The notes beneath the pieces were generated by a model. The model saw nothing but the letters and a program-made list of their open reading frames with translations, was not told the origin of the DNA and searched no databases. Positions 40,777-50,904 of a stretch of 64,000 nucleotides of DNA are shown here, in pieces (positions within the stretch are counted from its first letter, which is position 1; the number at the start of each line of letters is the position of its first letter). Origin of the DNA: Sanguibacter hominis ATCC BAA-789 (GTDB lineage Bacteria; Actinomycetota; Actinomycetes; Actinomycetales; Cellulomonadaceae). A program made the translations under genes and the position numbers. Where the stretch lies: NCBI RefSeq assembly GCF_012396185.1, contig NZ_JAAXOW010000005.1, positions 1-64,000 of the forward strand. Reading direction: 5' to 3'.

Positions 40777-43241
40777 AGGACGACGTCGACCTTCACGGTC
40801 GAGCCAGCCGGCGCGTACGGCACGTGGTTCCCCTCGACCGCCACGCCGTCGACCGTCAGGCGGCCGCGGGCGCCCGGGGCGCCCGAGTTCGTCACCGAGA
40901 TCTCGTACGTCGCGCCGCGCGCGACACGCGTCACGGTGTACGACGGGACGTCCGGGCCGATCTGCGGGTCGACGACGAGACCGTCGTAGTCGGGGCGCAC
41001 ACCGAGCAGGTACTGCGAGACCGCGACGAAGTTCCACGCCGCCGTGCCGGTCAGCCAGGAGTTCTTGGCCTCACCGTGACGCACGGCCTGCTTGCCCGCG
41101 ATCATCTGCGCGTACACGTACGGCTCGAGGCGGTGCGTGTCGGAGATGTCCTCGCGGTACGCCGGGGTGATGCGCTTGTAGTAGTCGAACGCCTGAGCGC
41201 CGCGACCGAGCACCGTCTCGCCGATGATGACCCACGGGTTGTTGTGGCAGAAGATGCCACCGTTCTCCTTGTAGCCCGGCGGGTAGGTCGAGACCTCGCC
41301 CATGTTGACCTGGTAGGTCGTGTACGCGGGGAACTGCAGCACCATGCCGTGGTCGGTCGCGAGCATCTCGTTGACCGAGTCGAGCGCCTTGACCGCGGGA
41401 GCGTCCTTGTCGTCCGGGCCCGAGCCGACACCGATGCCGGCCATGACCGCGAAGCCCTGCGGCTCGATCCAGATCTTGCCCTCGGCGTGCTCGTCCGTGC
41501 CGATCTTGTCGCCGTAGTAGTCGTACGCGCGCAGGAACCACTGGCCGTCCCAGCCGTGCGTGAGCACCGCCTGGCGCATGTCCTCGACCGCCTTGCGGGC
41601 GTTCGCAGCGACGTCGGCGAGGCCGCGACGCTCGGCGAGCTCGGCGTACTCCTCGCCGTACAGCACGAACTGCGCAGCGATGAAGACGGACTCGGCGACG
41701 CCGCCCGCCTGGTTCTCCGTCGTCTGGAACGACTCGCCAGGCGTCGTGGAGAAGCAGTTGAGGTTGAGGCAGTCGTTCCAGTCCGCACGCCCGATGAGCG
41801 GCAGGCCGTGCGGGCCGAGGTTGTTCGTCGTGAAGTCGAACGAGCGCGTGAGGTGCTCGAACAGCGAGTCCGCGAGGGAGTCGTCGTTGTCGAACGGGAC
41901 CTGCTCGTCGAGGATCGAGAAGTCGCCCGTCTCCTTGATGTACGCGGCCACGCCCGCGACGAGCCACATCGGGTCGTCGTTGAAGCCCGAGCCGATGTCG
42001 TTGTTCCCGCGCTTCGTCAGCGGCTGGTACTGGTGGTACGCCGAGCCGTCCGGGAACTGCGTCGCAGCGATGTCGAGGATGCGCTCGCGGGCACGCTCAG
42101 GGATGAGGTGCACGAAGCCCAGGAGGTCCTGGTTGGAGTCGCGGAAGCCCATGCCGCGGCCGATGCCCGTCTCGAAGAAGGAGGCCGAGCGGGACATGTT
42201 GAACGTGACCATGCACTGGTACTGGTTCCAGATGTTGACCATCCGGTCGAGCTTCTCGTCGTCGCTCTTGACCGAGTACGTCGACAGGAGGTTGGTCCAG
42301 TGCTCCTTGAGCGCGGAGAACGCGGCGTCGACCTGCTCGGTCGTCGCGAAGCGCGACAGGAGGGCGTGCGCGCGCTCCTTGTTGATGACCTGGTGGGCGG
42401 CGTCGGCCCACTTCTCCTCGTCGGGGTTCTCGATGTAGCCGAGGACGACGACGAAGGTCTGCGACTCGCCGGGCTCGAGCGTGACGTCGAGCTGGTGGGA
42501 GCCGATCGGGTACCAGCCCGACGCGACCGAGTCCGCCGACCGGCCGGCGCGCGGGACCGCGGCCTCGCCGAGGCCGTTGTACGCGCCGACGAACGTGTCG
42601 CGGTCGGTGTCGAAGCCTGAGGCCTTCGCGTTGACGCCGAAGACGGCGTAGTGGTCGCGGCGCTCGCGGTACTCGGTGCGGTGGTAGATCGCGGAGCCGT
42701 TCGGGGCGTCCTGCTCGACCTCGACCTCACCGATGTTGAGGTTGCGCTGGTAGTTCGTCTGGTCGTCCTGCGCGTTCCAGAGGCAGAACTCGACGAACGT
42801 GAACGCGGAGAAGCTCTTGGGGGCGTCGGAGGTGTTCGTGAACGTGATGCGCTGGACCTCGGCGTTCTCGCCGAGCGGCACGAACAGCAGGGTCTCGACG
42901 GAGAGGCCGTTCCGCTCGCCGGTGATGGACGTGTAGCCCATCCCGTGGCGCGTCTCGAAGTGGTCGAGGTCAGCCTTGACGGGGAGCCAGGACGGGGTCC
43001 AGACGTCGCCGCCGTCGTTCACGTAGAGGTAGCGGCCGCCTGCGTCGGCGGGGATGTTGTTGTAGCGGTAGCGCGTCAGGCGGCGCATCTTCGCGTCACG
43101 GTAGAACGAGTAGCCGCCTGCCTGGTGCGAGACCAGGGAGAAGAACTGCTCCGACCCGAGGTAGTTGATCCAGGGGTAGGGGGTGTGCGGCGTCGTGATG
43201 ACGTACTCGCGGGCGGCATCGTCGAAGTGGCCGTAACGCAT
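40773..43241 (-). CDS. cbp: Cellobiose phosphorylase (GH94)
   Basis: An 822-residue GH94 enzyme. It splits cellobiose with phosphate into glucose and glucose 1-phosphate in the cytoplasm. Length and sequence match the Cellulomonas gilvus/uda enzyme as I remember it, from [20 protein letters not shown] on. The catalytic acid is Asp490 in [28 protein letters not shown] is also characteristic. The ATG at 43241 is set by homology. Two CebR-like operators lie upstream at 43291 and 43334, so induction by cellobiose is likely. An aldose epimerase gene follows in the same operon. Confidence 0.95.
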   Translation of the reverse strand: MRYGHFDDAAREYVITTPHTPYPWINYLGSEQFFSLVSHQAGGYSFYRDAKMRRLTRYRYNNIPADAGGRYLYVNDGGDVWTPSWLPVKADLDHFETRHGMGYTSITGERNGLSVETLLFVPLGENAEVQRITFTNTSDAPKSFSAFTFVEFCLWNAQDDQTNYQRNLNIGEVEVEQDAPNGSAIYHRTEYRERRDHYAVFGVNAKASGFDTDRDTFVGAYNGLGEAAVPRAGRSADSVASGWYPIGSHQLDVTLEPGESQTFVVVLGYIENPDEEKWADAAHQVINKERAHALLSRFATTEQVDAAFSALKEHWTNLLSTYSVKSDDEKLDRMVNIWNQYQCMVTFNMSRSASFFETGIGRGMGFRDSNQDLLGFVHLIPERARERILDIAATQFPDGSAYHQYQPLTKRGNNDIGSGFNDDPMWLVAGVAAYIKETGDFSILDEQVPFDNDDSLADSLFEHLTRSFDFTTNNLGPHGLPLIGRADWNDCLNLNCFSTTPGESFQTTENQAGGVAESVFIAAQFVLYGEEYAELAERRGLADVAANARKAVEDMRQAVLTHGWDGQWFLRAYDYYGDKIGTDEHAEGKIWIEPQGFAVMAGIGVGSGPDDKDAPAVKALDSVNEMLATDHGMVLQFPAYTTYQVNMGEVSTYPPGYKENGGIFCHNNPWVIIGETVLGRGAQAFDYYKRITPAYREDISDTHRLEPYVYAQMIAGKQAVRHGEAKNSWLTGTAAWNFVAVSQYLLGVRPDYDGLVVDPQIGPDVPSYTVTRVARGATYEISVTNSGAPGARGRLTVDGVAVEGNHVPYAPAGSTVKVDVVL

Positions 43242-43290
43242 GGGACTGAGCCTCTCGGGGGGTGGGGGTCGCCGACCGGCAGCATTGCCG

Positions 43291-43304
43291 TGGGAGCGCT
43301 TCCA
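43291..43304 (-). promoter_or_regulatory. CebR-like operator 1 (cellobiose phosphorylase)
   Basis: TGGGAGCGCTTCCA matches the CebR/CelR palindrome TGGGAGCGCTCCCA at 13 of 14 positions. It lies 50 bases upstream of the cellobiose phosphorylase ATG. Confidence 0.75.
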
Positions 43305-43333
43305 TATGAGCTGTACCCCGATCGTAGCCGATT

Positions 43334-43347
43334 CGGGAGCGCTTGCG
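43334..43347 (-). promoter_or_regulatory. CebR-like operator 2 (degenerate)
   Basis: CGGGAGCGCTTGCG keeps the GGGAGCGCT core, centre-to-centre 43 bases from operator 1. A second, weaker site for the same LacI-family repressor is plausible. Confidence 0.5.
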
Positions 43348-43406
43348 AAGAGGTCCGCGGAGACCCTCCGTGCGACCGCCCGGGGGCCTGGCGGTACGGT
43401 ATCCAC

Positions 43407-43982
43407 GTGCTGCTCTCCGACCGCGACATCCGTGCCGAGATCGACTCCGCGAGGGTCGTGCTCGACCCCTACGAACCGACCATGATCCAGCCGTCGAGCA
43501 TCGACGTGCGGCTCGACCGGTTCTTCCGGCTCTTCGACAACCACAAGTACGCGGTCATCGACCCCGCCACCGACCAGCCCGACCTCACGCGGCTCGTCGA
43601 GGTCGACGCCGGTGAACCGTTCGTGCTGCACCCGGGCGAGTTCGTCCTCGGCTCGACGTACGAGCAGGTCACGTTGCCCGACGACATCGCTGCGCGCCTC
43701 GAGGGCAAGTCCTCGCTCGGCCGCCTCGGCCTGCTCACCCACTCGACCGCGGGCTTCATCGACCCCGGCTTCTCGGGTCACGTCACGCTCGAGCTGTCGA
43801 ACGTCGCGACGCTCCCGATCACCCTGTGGCCCGGTATGAAGATCGGTCAGCTCTGCTTCTTCCGCCTCTCCTCGCCCGCCGAGAACCCGTACGGCTCGCC
43901 CGTCTACGGGTCGCGCTACCAGGGGCAGCGCGGGCCGACGCCGTCCCGCTCGGCCCAGGGCTTCCACCGCACGCAGGTCTGA
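43407..43982 (+). CDS. dcd: dCTP deaminase (possibly dUMP-forming)
   Basis: A 191-residue deoxynucleotide deaminase. It starts (V)[11 protein letters not shown] and contains the trimer-forming active-site motif [35 protein letters not shown], with the catalytic Glu. It makes dUTP from dCTP; actinobacterial members often also hydrolyse it to dUMP. GTG at 43407 follows TACGGT by six bases, so the mRNA is probably leaderless. Divergent from the cellobiose phosphorylase gene. Confidence 0.95.
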   Translation: MLLSDRDIRAEIDSARVVLDPYEPTMIQPSSIDVRLDRFFRLFDNHKYAVIDPATDQPDLTRLVEVDAGEPFVLHPGEFVLGSTYEQVTLPDDIAARLEGKSSLGRLGLLTHSTAGFIDPGFSGHVTLELSNVATLPITLWPGMKIGQLCFFRLSSPAENPYGSPVYGSRYQGQRGPTPSRSAQGFHRTQV

Positions 43983-43985
43983 CAC

Positions 43986-45017
43986 GTGGCACGCGAGCAG
44001 TACCCGGACGCCCCGCGCGAGGAGCTGCGCCCCGCGTCGGGCCGTCAGCGCTTCTCCCGCCACGCGCTCGTCGTCGGGCCCGAGATCGACGTCGAGGAGA
44101 TCGAGTGCCTCGCGCTCAGCCGCTTCCCCGGCGCGCGCTGGCTCGTCACGGCTGACGACGTCGCCGCCGGCGTGCTGCGCCTCAACCGTCACACGCACCT
44201 CGCCGGGCCGTACGCGCCTGGCGGCCCGCTGCGCGGCGAAGACCGCGCGGGGGTCTACGACGTCGCGTGCCCGCGCGAGCGCGGCGACGCCCCGCACGCC
44301 GGGCAGTCCGACCGTGACGGCCTCGCCCGCACCTTCCCGGACGGTCTGCCCGTGCGCGAGGAGGAACGTGTCGTGCAGTGGCTCGTCGCGGCCGCGCGGC
44401 GGCTGCACGGCTCGGTCGTGGTCGACGTCGACGGCGCGCAGCGCGTGCTCACCCCAGACCCCGGGGCGCGCATCGACCTGACCGTCTACTCCGACGTGTG
44501 GCTCGCACCCGAGGCGGCCCTCGCCGTCGTGCGCGACGTCGACCGCCGCGCGACGTGGGCGCCCGGCGGTGTCCCGTGGGCGGGGCCGCCCGCGAAGAGC
44601 ATCGTGGCGACGCTGCCGCACGTCCCCCGGCTCGAGGACGACGTCCGCGAGTTCGTCCACCAGCGCGCGGAGGACGCCGACATCGAGGCGCTCACCTCGG
44701 ACGAGGCGCCGACCGGGTACGCGATCCACCTCGACCTGCACGACGACGGGCTCGTCGCGATCGAGATCGGCGGCGAGGAGTCGTTGCCGACCTCGCTGCG
44801 GGGCCTGCCCTGGGCCGACGGCGGCGCCGTCGCCTACCGGGTGCGCTGGTACCCGGTCGACGACGACCTCGAGGAAGAGCGGCCCCCGCTCGCCCACCGG
44901 GTCGCGCGCGGCCGTGCGACGCCGCGACTCGGCGCTGTCACGGCGGCGCTGCACAGGGCGGTCGGCGGCGAGATCGTCGACGAGGCTGAGTTCCTGGTCG
45001 CACCTGAGGACCTCTGA
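43986..45017 (+). CDS. Uncharacterised actinobacterial protein
   Basis: A 343-residue soluble protein with no TM helix, signal peptide or motif that I recognise. It is Arg/Asp/Glu-rich. Segments that look folded include the N-terminal [57 protein letters not shown] and [28 protein letters not shown]. It starts three bases after dcd and is probably cotranscribed. GTG start. Function unknown. Confidence 0.75.
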   Translation: MAREQYPDAPREELRPASGRQRFSRHALVVGPEIDVEEIECLALSRFPGARWLVTADDVAAGVLRLNRHTHLAGPYAPGGPLRGEDRAGVYDVACPRERGDAPHAGQSDRDGLARTFPDGLPVREEERVVQWLVAAARRLHGSVVVDVDGAQRVLTPDPGARIDLTVYSDVWLAPEAALAVVRDVDRRATWAPGGVPWAGPPAKSIVATLPHVPRLEDDVREFVHQRAEDADIEALTSDEAPTGYAIHLDLHDDGLVAIEIGGEESLPTSLRGLPWADGGAVAYRVRWYPVDDDLEEERPPLAHRVARGRATPRLGAVTAALHRAVGGEIVDEAEFLVAPEDL

Positions 45018-45195
45018 CCCGCGCGACGTGCTGATCGTCACTGCCCTGGCGGTCATGCCCCGGTCAGGTCTTGGTAAGATCTAGAGCAATCCCGTGCACT
45101 TCCGAGGGGGTTCGGAAGGGCGTCGCGTGCCGTGAGGTGCGCTGTCCTCGCACGGGGCCGACCGACACCGCCCCGCCGACTGGACGGACCCGGAC
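45018..45195. promoter_or_regulatory. Leader region of the Mrp operon
   Basis: Holds TAAGAT around 45075 as a possible -10 and a small hairpin CTTCCGA/TCGGAAG (45099-45105 with 45112-45118) ahead of mrpA. I cannot match it to a known riboswitch. Confidence 0.35.
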
Positions 45196-48100
45196 GTGCC
45201 GCAGCTTCTCGCCATCCATCTCGTGATGGCGATCGGCGCGCCCTTCCTCGTCCGGTTCCTCGGCCGCAAGGCGTTCCTGGTCCTCGCCCTCGCGCCGGCC
45301 AGCGCGGTCGCCTACGCCCTGTCGCACACCGCAGGCGTCATGCGAGGCGAGCACCCGACGGTCGTCCACGAGTGGATCCCGGTCCTCGACATCGAGCTCG
45401 CGTTCCGCATGGACACGCTCGCCTGGCTCATGCTGCTCCTCGTCGGCGGCGTCGGCGCGCTCGTCCTCGTCTACTGCTCCGCGTACTTCTCCTCGAGCGC
45501 CCAAGGCCTCGGCCGGTTCTCCGGCGTGCTGACCGCGTTCGCGGGGGCGATGGTCGGGCTCGTCACGGCCGACGACATGCTCTTGCTGTTCATCTTCTGG
45601 GAGCTCACGACCGTCTTCTCCTACCTGCTCATCGGGCACTACGCGGACCGCAAGGCGTCGCGCCGTGCCGCGATGCAGGCGATCGTCGTCACGACGTTCG
45701 GCGGCCTGGCGATGCTCGGTGGGATCGTGGTCCTCGGCACCGCCGCCGGGACGTTCCGCCTCTCCGAGGTCGTCGCGAACCCGCCCGCCGGGACCGCCGT
45801 GACCGTCGCGATCGTGTGCGTCCTCGTGGGTGCCGCGACCAAGTCCGCGCTGCTGCCGTTCCACTTCTGGCTGCCGGGCGCGATGGCCGCGCCCACGCCG
45901 GTCTCCGCGTACCTGCACGCCGCGGCGATGGTCAAGGCCGGTGTGTACCTGGTCGCCCGCTTCGCACCCGCGTTCTCCGACCTGCCCGTCTGGCAGGGGA
46001 TCGTCATGGTGCTCGGCGCCGGCACCCTGCTCCTCGGCGGCTACCGCGCCTTGCGGCAGCACGACCTCAAGCTCGTCCTCGCGTACGGAACCGTCTCCCA
46101 GCTCGGGATGATCATCCTGCTCGTGGGGCTCGGCACCCGCTCCGCAGCGCTCGCCGGCCTCGCGATGATCGGCGCGCACGCGATGTTCAAGGCGGCGCTG
46201 TTCCTCGTCACGGGCGTCGTCGACGCCGCGACGGGCACACGCGACCTGCGTCGACTGACCGGCGTGGGACGGGCGCTCCCCGAGACCGCCGTCGCGGGCG
46301 GCCTCGCGATCGCCTCGATGATCGGCCTGCCGCCCCTCGCGGGCTACGTCGCGAAGGAGGCGGCGCTCGAAGCCCTGCTGCACGACGGCGCGGGCACGGG
46401 CCCGGCGTGGGTGTCGACCGTGCTCGTCGTCGCGGTCGTGGTCGGCTCGATGCTCACGTTCGCATACGGCCTCCGGTTCTTCTGGGGCGCGTTCTGCTCC
46501 AAGGCCCCCGCCGAGCCGGTCCCCGCGCGCACCGACCCTGCGACGGGCGAGTGCATCGAGGCTCCCGACCTGAGCCAGGTGCCGCCCTCCGAGGTGCACC
46601 GGCAGTCGCCGCTGCTGTGGGGGCCGCCGCTCGTGCTCGCGGTCCTCGGCCTCGCTGCCGCGCTCGTCCCGAGGCTCGGGGAGAACCTGCTGTCCCCGCA
46701 CGCCGAGCTCTACCCGTCCGGCGAGCCCGGGCACCTCACCCTGTGGGGCGGGTTCGGTCCTGCGTTCTTCTCGACCGTCGCGATCGTCGGCGTCGGCGTG
46801 CTGCTCTTCTGGCGCCGCCGCGGAGTCGAGCGCCTCCAGGCGCGGATGCCGCACGTCCCCGAGGCCGAGCGCACGTACCGGCGCTTCATGCGGCGGCTCG
46901 ACGAGGTCGCCGCCGACATCACCGCGCTCACGCAGCGTGGCTCGCTGCCCTTCTACCTCGGCGGGATCCTCCTCACCGTCGTCGTGCTGCCGGGCGGTGC
47001 GATGATCCGCACGCTCGTCGACGGCACCGCCACGACGACCGTGCGTGCGTGGGACACGCCCGCCCAGGTCGTCGTCGGCACCGTGATCGTCGTGGCCGCC
47101 GTCCTCGCCGCGCGCGCACGCCGCCGCCTCAAGGCGGTCCTGCTCGTGGGCCTGACCGGCTACGGCACCGCGGTGATGTTCATGTTCCAGGGCGCCCCCG
47201 ACCTCGCGCTCACGCAGGTCCTCGTCGAGACGATCTCGCTCGTCGTGTTCGTGCTCGTCCTGCGGCGCCTGCCCGCGTACTTCTCCGACCGGCCGCTCGC
47301 GGGCGCGCGCTGGATACGCCTGTCGCTCGGCATCGCCGTCGGGCTCGTGGTCGCGGGCATCGCGCTGACCGTGCCCGGCGCACGCACGGCCGAGCCGGTG
47401 ACGACCCTCTTCCCCGACGAGGTCTACACGTACGGCGGCGGCAAGAACATCGTCAACGTCGTCCTCGTCGACACCCGCGCCTGGGACACCATGGGCGAGA
47501 TCTCCGTGCTTCTCGTCGCCGCGACCGGCGTCGCGAGCCTCGTGTTCCTGCGGCGCCGCTCGGGCGAGATCCTCCGCGCCCGCTCGGTCCAGGTGCCCGA
47601 CGCCGCAGCGGTGAGCAAGCGCGTGGGCGCGACGCTCGGCGGGCTGCCGACCCCGACGCTGCGCGGCCATACCGCTGAAGGCATCGCCGAGCGTGCCCAG
47701 CGGTCGCGCGTGTGGCTCACCGCGGGCCGCACGCTCGCGCCCCAGCGCAGGTCGGTCATCTTCGAGGTCGCGACCCGGCTCTTGTTCCACTCGCTGATCA
47801 TCTTCTCGATGTTCCTGCTGTTCTCCGGGCACAACGCGCCCGGTGGCGGCTTCGCCGCAGGCCTCGTCACCGGCATCGCGATCATCATCCGGTACCTCGC
47901 GGGCGGCCGCTACGAGCTCGGTGAGGCGGCGCCAGTCCACCCGGGCCTCGTGCTCGGAGCGGGACTGTTCCTGAGCGTCGGCGTCGGGCTCCTGCCCGTC
48001 TTCTTCGGCGGGATGCCCCTGCAGAGCGCGATCCTCCAGACCACCCTCCCGCTGCTCGGTGACGTCAAGCTCGTCACCTCGCTCTTCTTCGACATCGGGG

Positions 48101-48204
48101 TGTTCCTCGTGGTCCTCGGCCTCGTCCTCGACGTCGTCCGTTCTCTCGGCGCCGAGATCGACCGGCACTCCGACGCCGACGCGCGAGAGGAGGCCGCACG
48201 ATGA
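45196..48204 (+). CDS. mrpA: Na+/H+ antiporter subunit A fused to subunit B
   Basis: A 1002-residue polytopic membrane protein. The first 750 residues are MrpA/NuoL-like, with WELTTVFSYLLIGHYADR, LLPFHFWLPGAMAAPTPVSAYLHAA and HAMFKAALFLVTG. A central MbhE/D-like part follows (about 650-800), and the last 160 residues are an MrpB domain (LLFHSLIIFSMFLLFSGHNAPGGGFAAGL). The A/B fusion is usual in actinobacteria and explains why no separate mrpB exists. The seven-subunit complex exports Na+ for H+ and supports pH and salt tolerance. It overlaps mrpC by four bases. Confidence 0.95.
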   Translation: MPQLLAIHLVMAIGAPFLVRFLGRKAFLVLALAPASAVAYALSHTAGVMRGEHPTVVHEWIPVLDIELAFRMDTLAWLMLLLVGGVGALVLVYCSAYFSSSAQGLGRFSGVLTAFAGAMVGLVTADDMLLLFIFWELTTVFSYLLIGHYADRKASRRAAMQAIVVTTFGGLAMLGGIVVLGTAAGTFRLSEVVANPPAGTAVTVAIVCVLVGAATKSALLPFHFWLPGAMAAPTPVSAYLHAAAMVKAGVYLVARFAPAFSDLPVWQGIVMVLGAGTLLLGGYRALRQHDLKLVLAYGTVSQLGMIILLVGLGTRSAALAGLAMIGAHAMFKAALFLVTGVVDAATGTRDLRRLTGVGRALPETAVAGGLAIASMIGLPPLAGYVAKEAALEALLHDGAGTGPAWVSTVLVVAVVVGSMLTFAYGLRFFWGAFCSKAPAEPVPARTDPATGECIEAPDLSQVPPSEVHRQSPLLWGPPLVLAVLGLAAALVPRLGENLLSPHAELYPSGEPGHLTLWGGFGPAFFSTVAIVGVGVLLFWRRRGVERLQARMPHVPEAERTYRRFMRRLDEVAADITALTQRGSLPFYLGGILLTVVVLPGGAMIRTLVDGTATTTVRAWDTPAQVVVGTVIVVAAVLAARARRRLKAVLLVGLTGYGTAVMFMFQGAPDLALTQVLVETISLVVFVLVLRRLPAYFSDRPLAGARWIRLSLGIAVGLVVAGIALTVPGARTAEPVTTLFPDEVYTYGGGKNIVNVVLVDTRAWDTMGEISVLLVAATGVASLVFLRRRSGEILRARSVQVPDAAAVSKRVGATLGGLPTPTLRGHTAEGIAERAQRSRVWLTAGRTLAPQRRSVIFEVATRLLFHSLIIFSMFLLFSGHNAPGGGFAAGLVTGIAIIIRYLAGGRYELGEAAPVHPGLVLGAGLFLSVGVGLLPVFFGGMPLQSAILQTTLPLLGDVKLVTSLFFDIGVFLVVLGLVLDVVRSLGAEIDRHSDADAREEAAR

Positions 48205-48713
48205 TCGACACGACCCCGAACGTCGTCCTCGTCGTCGTCATCGGCGTGCTCTTCGCCGCGGGCGTCTACCTGGTCCTGGAGCGCAGCCTCTCGCGCGTCC
48301 TGCTCGGCACGCTGCTCATGGGCAACGGCGCCAACCTGCTGTTCATGGTCGCCGGCGGCCGCGCCGGCGGCGCGCCCCTGATCGGCACGACCGCACCCGA
48401 GGACATGACCGACCCGCTCCCGCAGGCGATGGTGCTGACCGCGATCGTCATCTCGCTCGGCATGATCGGCTTCGTCATGTCGATGGCCTACCGGTCCTGG
48501 CAGCTCAACGGTCACGACGAGGTCCAGGACGACCTCGAAGACCGCCGCGTCGCGCGCAAGGCCGCGATGAACGCGCCCGCCTACGAGGACACGGACAGCG
48601 AGGACTCCGGCCAGTCGCTCGACGACGAGGCCGCCGACCAGCGCGACGAGACGGTCCACGACGAGCTCGGGATCGTGCCCGTCGTGCCGCCCGGGACGGA
48701 GGACGCCCGATGA
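48201..48713 (+). CDS. mrpC: Na+/H+ antiporter subunit C
   Basis: A 170-residue NuoK-like subunit with three TM helices in the first 100 residues (VVLVVVIGVLFAAGVYLVLE; MGNGANLLFMVAGG; DPLPQAMVLTAIVISLGM). The last 60 residues are very acidic (EDTDSEDSGQSLDDEAADQRDE) and longer than typical MrpC. ATGA overlap with mrpA and mrpD. Confidence 0.93.
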   Translation: MIDTTPNVVLVVVIGVLFAAGVYLVLERSLSRVLLGTLLMGNGANLLFMVAGGRAGGAPLIGTTAPEDMTDPLPQAMVLTAIVISLGMIGFVMSMAYRSWQLNGHDEVQDDLEDRRVARKAAMNAPAYEDTDSEDSGQSLDDEAADQRDETVHDELGIVPVVPPGTEDAR

Positions 48714-50278
48714 CCCTCGAGCTCCTCGTGCCGCTGCCCGTCATGCTCCCGCTCCTCGGGGCCGGCCTCAACCTCGCCGTGTGGCGCCGCACGCGCGTCC
48801 AGCGCATCGTCACGATCACCGTGCTCGCGCTCATGCTCACGGTCGGGGCGATCCTCCTGGTCGCAGCGGACGACGGACCGCTCGTCATCGACCTCGGCGG
48901 CTGGGCCGCGCCCGTGGGGATCAACCTCGTCGCCGACCGGCTCTCGGCCCTCATGATCACCGTGTCGAGCGCGGTGCTCCTGTGCGTCTTCGTCTACTCG
49001 GTCGCCCAGGGTGTCGCCGACGGCGACGACGAGGCGCCCCTCGCGATCTACCACCCGACGTACCTCGTCCTCGCGGCGGGCGTCTCGAACGCGTTCCTCA
49101 CGGGCGACCTGTTCAACCTGTACGTCGGCTTCGAGATCCTGCTCGCGGCGTCGTACGTGCTCCTCACCCTCGGCGGCACGGGGGCGCGCATCCGCGCAGG
49201 CACGATCTACGTCGTCGTCGCGCTCGTCTCGTCGCTGCTGTTCCTCGTCGCGCTCGCGATGATCTACGCGGCGACCGGCACCGTGAACATGGCTCAGCTC
49301 GCCGAACGCATGGGCGACGTCGACCCCGGCACGCGCCTCGTGCTCGAGCTGCTGCTGCTTCTCGCGTTCGGCATCAAGGCGGCGATCTTCCCGCTGTCCG
49401 CATGGTTGCCGGACTCCTACCCGACGGCGCCCGCGCCGGTCACCGCAGTGTTCGCGGGCCTGCTGACGAAGGTCGGTGTCTACGCGATCATCCGCACGCA
49501 GACGCTGCTCTTCCCCGACGGCGCGACGAACGACCTGCTCATGTGGGCGGCGCTCCTCACGATGCTCGTGGGGATCCTCGGTGCGGTCGCGCAGGACGAC
49601 ATCAAGCGACTGCTGTCGTTCACCCTCGTCAGCCACATCGGCTACATGATCTTCGGTATCGCCCTCGGGTCGCAGAGCGGCCTCACGGCGACCGTCTTCT
49701 ACGTCGCGCACCACATCACGGTCCAGACGACGCTGTTCCTCGTCGTCGGGCTCATGGAACGCGTCGGCGGGACGACGTCGCTCGCGCGCCTGGGCGGCCT
49801 CGCCAAGGTCGCACCGCTCCTCGCGATCGTGTTCTTCGTCCCCGCGATGAACCTCGCCGGCATCCCGCCCATGTCCGGGTTCCTCGGCAAGGTCGGCCTG
49901 CTGCAGGGCGGTGTCGAGCAGGGCACGGGCCTCTCGTACACGCTCGTCGTCGGCGGGATCGTCACGTCGCTCCTGACGCTGTACGCGCTCGTCAAGGCGT
50001 GGAACAAGGCGTTCTGGCAGACGCCGCCGCAGGAGGTCTCCCCGCAGCGCCTGCCCGCGGGCATGGTCGGCTCGACGATCGCGCTCGCGACCCTCGGCCT
50101 CTCGCTGACGTTCGTCGCCGGGCCGCTCTTCAGCTACGCCGACCGCGCCGCCGTCACGCTGCTGGACCGGACGACCTACGTCGACGCGGTCCTCGTGGAC
50201 GACGGCCGCGGGCGCGGGCAGTCGCCCGACGTCGCCGAGGACAAGGACGGCGCTCCCGGGGAGGTGACGGCACCGTGA
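48710..50278 (+). CDS. mrpD: Na+/H+ antiporter subunit D
   Basis: A 522-residue NuoM/N-like subunit with about 14 TM helices. Family segments: FNLYVGFEILLAASYVLLTLGG, FGIKAAIFPLSAWLPDSYPTAPAPVTAVFAGLLTKVGVYA (in part) with the conserved ion-path Lys and Pro residues, and MNLAGIPPMSGFLGK. The C-terminal 40 residues are hydrophilic. It is the second putative proton/sodium pump subunit of the complex. Overlaps both neighbours by four bases. Confidence 0.94.
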   Translation: MTLELLVPLPVMLPLLGAGLNLAVWRRTRVQRIVTITVLALMLTVGAILLVAADDGPLVIDLGGWAAPVGINLVADRLSALMITVSSAVLLCVFVYSVAQGVADGDDEAPLAIYHPTYLVLAAGVSNAFLTGDLFNLYVGFEILLAASYVLLTLGGTGARIRAGTIYVVVALVSSLLFLVALAMIYAATGTVNMAQLAERMGDVDPGTRLVLELLLLLAFGIKAAIFPLSAWLPDSYPTAPAPVTAVFAGLLTKVGVYAIIRTQTLLFPDGATNDLLMWAALLTMLVGILGAVAQDDIKRLLSFTLVSHIGYMIFGIALGSQSGLTATVFYVAHHITVQTTLFLVVGLMERVGGTTSLARLGGLAKVAPLLAIVFFVPAMNLAGIPPMSGFLGKVGLLQGGVEQGTGLSYTLVVGGIVTSLLTLYALVKAWNKAFWQTPPQEVSPQRLPAGMVGSTIALATLGLSLTFVAGPLFSYADRAAVTLLDRTTYVDAVLVDDGRGRGQSPDVAEDKDGAPGEVTAP

Positions 50279-50904
50279 CCCTGCACCCGCGCCGTCGCGC
50301 ATGGTTCGGGCAGTGGCCGACGATCCTCTGGCTCGCCGTCGCCTGGACCATGCTCTGGGGAGACCTCACGTGGGCGAACATCCTGGGCGGCCTCGCTCTC
50401 GGCGTCGTCGTGACCCTCGTGTTCCCGCTGCCCGCGATCGGCTTCCACGTGCGCGTGCGTCCGGTCTCGCTGCTCTGGCTCGTCGTGCACTTCCTGTGGG
50501 ACCTCGTGCGGGCGTCCTTCCAGGTCGCGTTCCAGGCGCTGCACGTGACGCGCGTCCCCCGGGGCGCCGTGATCGGGGTGCGGCTGCGCAACCCCGCCGA
50601 CCTGTACCTCACGGTGACTGCCGAGCTCAGCACGCTCGTCCCCGGATCGCTCGTCGTCGAGGCGCACCGTCTCACGGGCATGCTCTACCTGCACGTGCTC
50701 GACCTCGAGGCCTACGGCGGCGAGGAGAAGGTGCGTGCCGACGTGCTCGCCCTCGAGGAGCGCGTCCTGTACGCGCTCGCCTCGGACGAGGAGCTCGAGA
50801 ACGCGGGCCTGCCGGTCGGGCCCTGGTGGGGCCCGGCGGCGCGTGCTCAGGCGACCGCGACGCGTCCGTCCGTCGTCCGACCCGTGAAGGGGGAGACGCC
50901 ATGA
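50275..50904 (+). CDS. mrpE: Na+/H+ antiporter subunit E
   Basis: A 209-residue MnhE-family subunit: two to three TM helices (25-65 and 72-95) then the cytoplasmic domain with LRNPADLYLTVTAELSTLVPGS and YLHVLDLE. GTG overlaps the mrpD stop (GTGA). Needed for assembly of the Mrp complex. Confidence 0.93.
   Translation: MTLHPRRRAWFGQWPTILWLAVAWTMLWGDLTWANILGGLALGVVVTLVFPLPAIGFHVRVRPVSLLWLVVHFLWDLVRASFQVAFQALHVTRVPRGAVIGVRLRNPADLYLTVTAELSTLVPGSLVVEAHRLTGMLYLHVLDLEAYGGEEKVRADVLALEERVLYALASDEELENAGLPVGPWWGPAARAQATATRPSVVRPVKGETP

Noticed and set aside
45061-45195. Riboswitch in the mrpA leader
   Set aside because: Only a 7-bp hairpin is visible. I cannot match a known ion or c-di-AMP riboswitch.
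45064-48168. Minus-strand frame of about 1000 codons opposite mrpA
   Set aside because: Low-complexity charged translation, no motif, and the plus strand clearly encodes the MrpA/B fusion.
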